DNA of 64,000 bases, taken from assembly GCF_008831285.2 (NCBI RefSeq), contig NC_045143.1:9371503-9435502 (forward strand). Direction: 5' to 3'. Positions within the stretch are counted from its first letter, which is position 1; each line of letters begins with the position of its first letter. The DNA is from Nymphaea colorata. Taxonomy: Eukaryota > Streptophyta > Magnoliopsida > Nymphaeales > Nymphaeaceae. The translations under genes and the position numbers were made by a program. The notes below the pieces were generated by a model, which saw only the letters and a program-made list of their open reading frames with translations, had not been told where the DNA came from and did no database searches. Positions 60,495-64,000 of this stretch are shown here, one piece after another.

Positions 60495-62253
60495 AGCTTA
60501 CTACAACAAATGTAGTAACACAGATCATTATGGGTTGCAAAGATACACCAATAGTCTAACCACCACCAAATATGGTCATAGTGACGAGCATCAACAGAAA
60601 TCTTAAGCTGCACCAAAGCTTAGCTTACTACCACAAATGCAGTAGCATAGATCATTATGGGTTGCAAAGATACACCAATAGTCTAACCACCACTAAGCCT
60701 GGGCATCGGGCCGGGCTGCCGCCGGGTACCCGGGCCATGAAAAATTGATTTTCGGGCTCAGTTTATCGGACTTGGGCTGGCCCGGTAATTAATGGGTCGG
60801 ACTCGGGCCTGCCGCTGTGATCGTCGGCGGCCCGAGAAGCCCGACATTATTATTTTTCTTTTTTCAAAAAAATGAACTTAGGGTTAGGATTTTCGACTTT
60901 TCGTTTCATTGTGAAGTTTCATCGCCGTCGAGACTGCCTCCTCCGGTCCTCCTTGTTGCCCCTCGGCTGCCTCCTCTGGTCCTCCCCATCAGTCGTCGCC
61001 GTCACCGTCGCACAACTACTCTACTTGCTTCCTCGTCGGTTGCATTGAGTGCTTCTCCTCTAGAGGGCTGAACTAGGCGTTTCCACTGGTGTTGTTCTGT
61101 CGACCGCCGGGCACCATATTCTTCTCCTCGTCTATCCTTCTTGCAGGTGCGCCACTTTTTCCCTTTCTTCCTGTTCGTCTCATTCCTTGTTTAGCGTCCT
61201 TTTTTTCTTCCCTTTCTTCTTCTGAAGAAAAATAGCAGCCCTCTGTGGTTGTTGGCCACAAAGGGCTTCCCTTTCTTCACTTAGATTAAACATGATTTCT
61301 TTCTTCTTCTTAAGCGCACTTGCTGCTGTTTATCTGAAACTGCTTCTTTCACATGTTCAATTTTGTTTTTTTTTTTTGTTTTTTGCTGCGCGTCTGACCA
61401 ATTCTCTTTCCCAGAGACCGGGAAAGGAGACAAATCTAGTTTTGACACCTCAATGAAGTGGCAGTAGATACATTGGAGACCTTAGGTTCGTGTAGAGGTT
61501 CCCATTCATACAAAATATCTCCATTTTCGATGATTGATTCAATTAGTAAGATGGGTTACTTCGTAAATGAGAGATATGCTTGAGAAATGGTTCCAATTTT
61601 TTTTGTTATATCTGCGGGAAGGAAAAAAAATTATATACAACTTGGGTGATCGTTTCATGTGGTTGCATATGTATATAAAAAAAAAACTGTGATAAATTTT
61701 GTTCTGTGGTTGCATATGCAAAGTTTCATGTGAAGCAACTGAACTTTTCAAGTTATTCCCAGAAGCCCGACTGTCAGTTCCTTTCTTATAACCGATTTTA
61801 AGTCATTGACTGTGCATATGTTAAGTAGAGTGTAATTTACATTTCTTTTCCTTTCTAAGTAGACTGATATTATGTTTTCGATGGAATTTCTATAGCAGCA
61901 GTATAGAATAGGTGTTCAATTATTGAGCATAGTGTATTTTTAGTCTAAAAATTGTTTGATTCAGTCTTATTTTATGGTAAGTATAAAGCACTAATCAGCA
62001 GTTTTATTAAACTGCCAGCTAGTGTAGGCCCGACCAAAAACCCGAATCAATCCGCCCGACCTATTATCAATCGGGTCGGGCCGGGCCTCAGGCATTAACC
62101 GAAGCCCGAGGCCCGATATTACATGAGCCCGGCCCAGCTTGGCCCGATACAGTTTTCGGGCTTCAATTTTTACATATTTTTCGGGCCGGGCCGGCTGATG
62201 CCCAGCCCTAACCACCACCAAAGATGGTCATAGTGACGTGCATCAACAGAAAT
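60495..62253. repeat. 127-bp tandem duplication, second copy split by a hAT element
   Basis: Unit 1 is 60495-60621; unit 2 starts at 60622, runs to 60693, and resumes after the inserted element at 62219 up to about 62253. Shared words include 'agcttacta', 'agatcattatgggttgc', 'agtctaaccaccac' and 'tggtcatagtgacg'. Confidence 0.85.
60694..62210. mobile_element. Non-autonomous hAT-type element, 1517 bp, TSD ACCACCAC
   Basis: The 8-bp duplication ACCACCAC lies at 60686-60693 and 62211-62218. Terminal repeats TAAGCCTGGGCATC on the left and, in reverse, TAGGGCTGGGCATC on the right. Subterminal arms are dense in GGGCCGGGC/GCCCG words. The interior has a CCTCC/CGTCG-rich block (60930-61070) and AT-rich DNA with no transposase domain. 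Confidence 0.82.
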
Positions 62254-62814
62254 CCCTTTGGGCACAAACACAGGCAGCATATAACCAATCTTCATCAGGC
62301 AGTCCACAAAGACCAAGACTAGCCTACAATGAAGCCTTCTGAGATATCCCATGTCGCTGCTACAACAACATAGTCCAACCACCTAGCCTTAGCCCAAGTG
62401 GTACACCGGCACCTCTAGGCACCCAAGTTGAGGGACCAGGAGACGCCTTTCTCTCCTCAAAAATTGAAACAGAATCCCGCGCCCTTGTGCTCCCCAACAC
62501 TCTACTCGTGCTTACATGTGCCATAACATAAGACATATTCGGTGTTCTAGTGTGTACCAATAAAGGATTTGCCATATCAAAACATATTCCAGTAATTCCT
62601 CATGAAACCCAGCATTGAGTACAATTCTCAAGACCCACAAGTTCAAGTACCAAATGATACATACTTACAAAATTCTAATCACTCTAATTAGATTATGCTA
62701 CAAAAGACATTGCTGGTCAACATATCTTTCAGGAGAACAACTTTCCAATACCATTTCATTTATACCTGAAATATAACATTTTCATGAATAACATTAGCGA
62801 TGCTCAAATGCATT
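62254..62814. other. Unassigned DNA before the satellite
   Basis: No gene or element recognised. Confidence 0.4.
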
Positions 62815-63293
62815 CATAAGACTGTCCATGTATGCCTAAATATACATATGTAGGAGTAATATTATCTCTGCCCTATAGTGTTCATATAGTTCTCATGAAT
62901 ACAAATAGATATGAATAACACTATTTCAACTCTATCATGCACATAAGGTTGCTAAGTATATATATGTATAAGAACAACATTATCTCAACTCCAATATGCA
63001 CAAATAGCTATCAGGGATATACATGTATAATAATATTTATCTCTGCTCTAATACGTACAGATGATTGTCATTTTGATAGCTAAGAATAACATTATCTCAT
63101 CACTAATATATGCATATGGTTGTCATATATATTCAAGCAAGAATAATATTATATCATCTTTGATATATATATATATATATATATATATTCATGTAAGAAC
63201 CGTATTATCTCATCTCTGACATATCTATATGATCGTCCTATATATTCAAGCAAGAACAACATTATTACATCTCTCATCTATCCATATGATTGT

Positions 63294-63332
<39 letters not shown>

Positions 63333-64000
63333 CTTATTTATGATATATCTATATAGTTGTTATATATATGTCCATAACAACAACATTATCTCATTTATGA
63401 TATATCTATATGATTGTCACATATATTCAAGCAAGAACAATATTATCTCATTTCTGATATATCTATATGATTGCCATATATGTGAGTAACAACAACATTT
63501 TCTCATCTAAGATATATCTATATGATTGTCATAGATATTCAAGCAAAAACAGTATTATCCCATCTTAGATATATTCTTATGATTGTCATATATACATGTA
63601 AGAACTGTATTATCTCATCTCTGATATATTTATATGATTGCCATATATATGTGTGTAACAATAGCATTATCTTATCTATGATATATCTATATAATTGTCA
63701 TATATATTCAAGCGAAAACAGTATTATCTCATCTCAAATATATCCATATGATTGTCATATACACATGTAAGAACCACATTATCTCATCTTTGATATATCT
63801 ATATGATTGTCATAACAAAATTATCTTACTATGATATATCCATATGATTGTCATATATATTAAAGTAAAAACAGTATTATCTCATCTTAGATATATCCAT
63901 ATGATTGTCATACATATTCAAGCGTAAACAGTATTATGTCATCTTAGATATATCCATATAATTGTCATATATATTCAAGCAAAAATAATATTATCTCATT
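62815..64000. repeat. Tandem satellite of about 57-bp units, running off the right edge
   Basis: Around 20 units built on 'tatctcatctctgatatatctatatgattgtcatatata' with variable linkers. Units fall into types by linker: 'attcaagcaaaaacagtatt', 'acatgtaagaaccgtatt' and 'atgtgtgtaacaacagcatt'. Early units are more diverged. A (CA)n tract (63296-63327) and a (TA)n tract (63163-63188) replace parts of units. The 57-bp period leaves frames open (19-residue repeats), which are not genes. Confidence 0.9.
63296..63327. repeat. (CA)n microsatellite within the satellite
   Basis: About 16 CA dinucleotides occupying the linker of one satellite unit. Confidence 0.9.

Noticed and set aside
63229-63770. 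Repetitive open frames (YLYDCHIY-type repeats)
   Set aside because: The satellite period is a multiple of three, so stops recur out of frame; not a protein gene.
62815-64000. CRISPR-like repeat array
   Set aside because: Units are diverged along their whole length with no constant repeat and unique spacer pattern, and this is a plant nuclear sequence.

Overview
This is a nuclear window from a flowering plant. It has intron-rich genes with plant splice signals, plant-specific gene families (a long intronless P-class PPR gene, an FLK-type triple-KH gene), several plant transposon families and many AT-rich microsatellites. Introns are long (up to about 6.7 kb) and loaded with transposons. I cannot name the species from the sequence.

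Four protein genes are well supported. (1) 493-4795, minus: the 5' 60% of ureidoglycolate amidohydrolase (UAH, last step of ureide breakdown), running off the left edge. (2) 9129-12134, minus: an intronless chloroplast-type pentatricopeptide protein matching BFA2 (At4g30825, chloroplast ATP synthase biogenesis). (3) About 17080-31450, plus: an FLK-type RNA-binding protein with three KH domains, a 5'-UTR intron and, as read here, two GC-AG introns. (4) 35533 to about 47926, minus: INDH/NUBPL-type P-loop Fe-S carrier for mitochondrial complex I, in seven exons. FLK and INDH converge. The four genes have unrelated jobs, and nothing suggests a cluster or pathway unit.

The rest is mostly mobile DNA. 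A Ty1-copia element (39053-43414, TSD GGAGC) lies in INDH intron 4, next to a hAT MITE (38286-38902, TSD CTGCTAAT). From about 48.9 kb to the right edge I see no host gene. That part holds a LINE split by a second copia element (49291-54725, TSD CACCA), a degenerate hAT transposase gene (about 56.6-57.7 kb), a 1.5-kb hAT-type element (60694-62210, TSD ACCACCAC) landed in a 127-bp tandem duplication, and a diverged ~57-bp satellite from about 62.8 kb to the right edge. Tourist/PIF-like elements (TTA/TAA TSDs) lie upstream of FLK and just past its 3' end; the latter carries a long polypyrimidine block.

I did not find a convincing new multi-gene system. The points most worth checking are the GC-AG introns of the FLK gene, the two competing reading frames at the INDH 5' end, the odd GC-rich leaders of both copia elements (one with no visible gag, one with an AACCGGT-like motif array), and the satellite. 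All exon boundaries were placed by eye from splice consensus, phase and family similarity.
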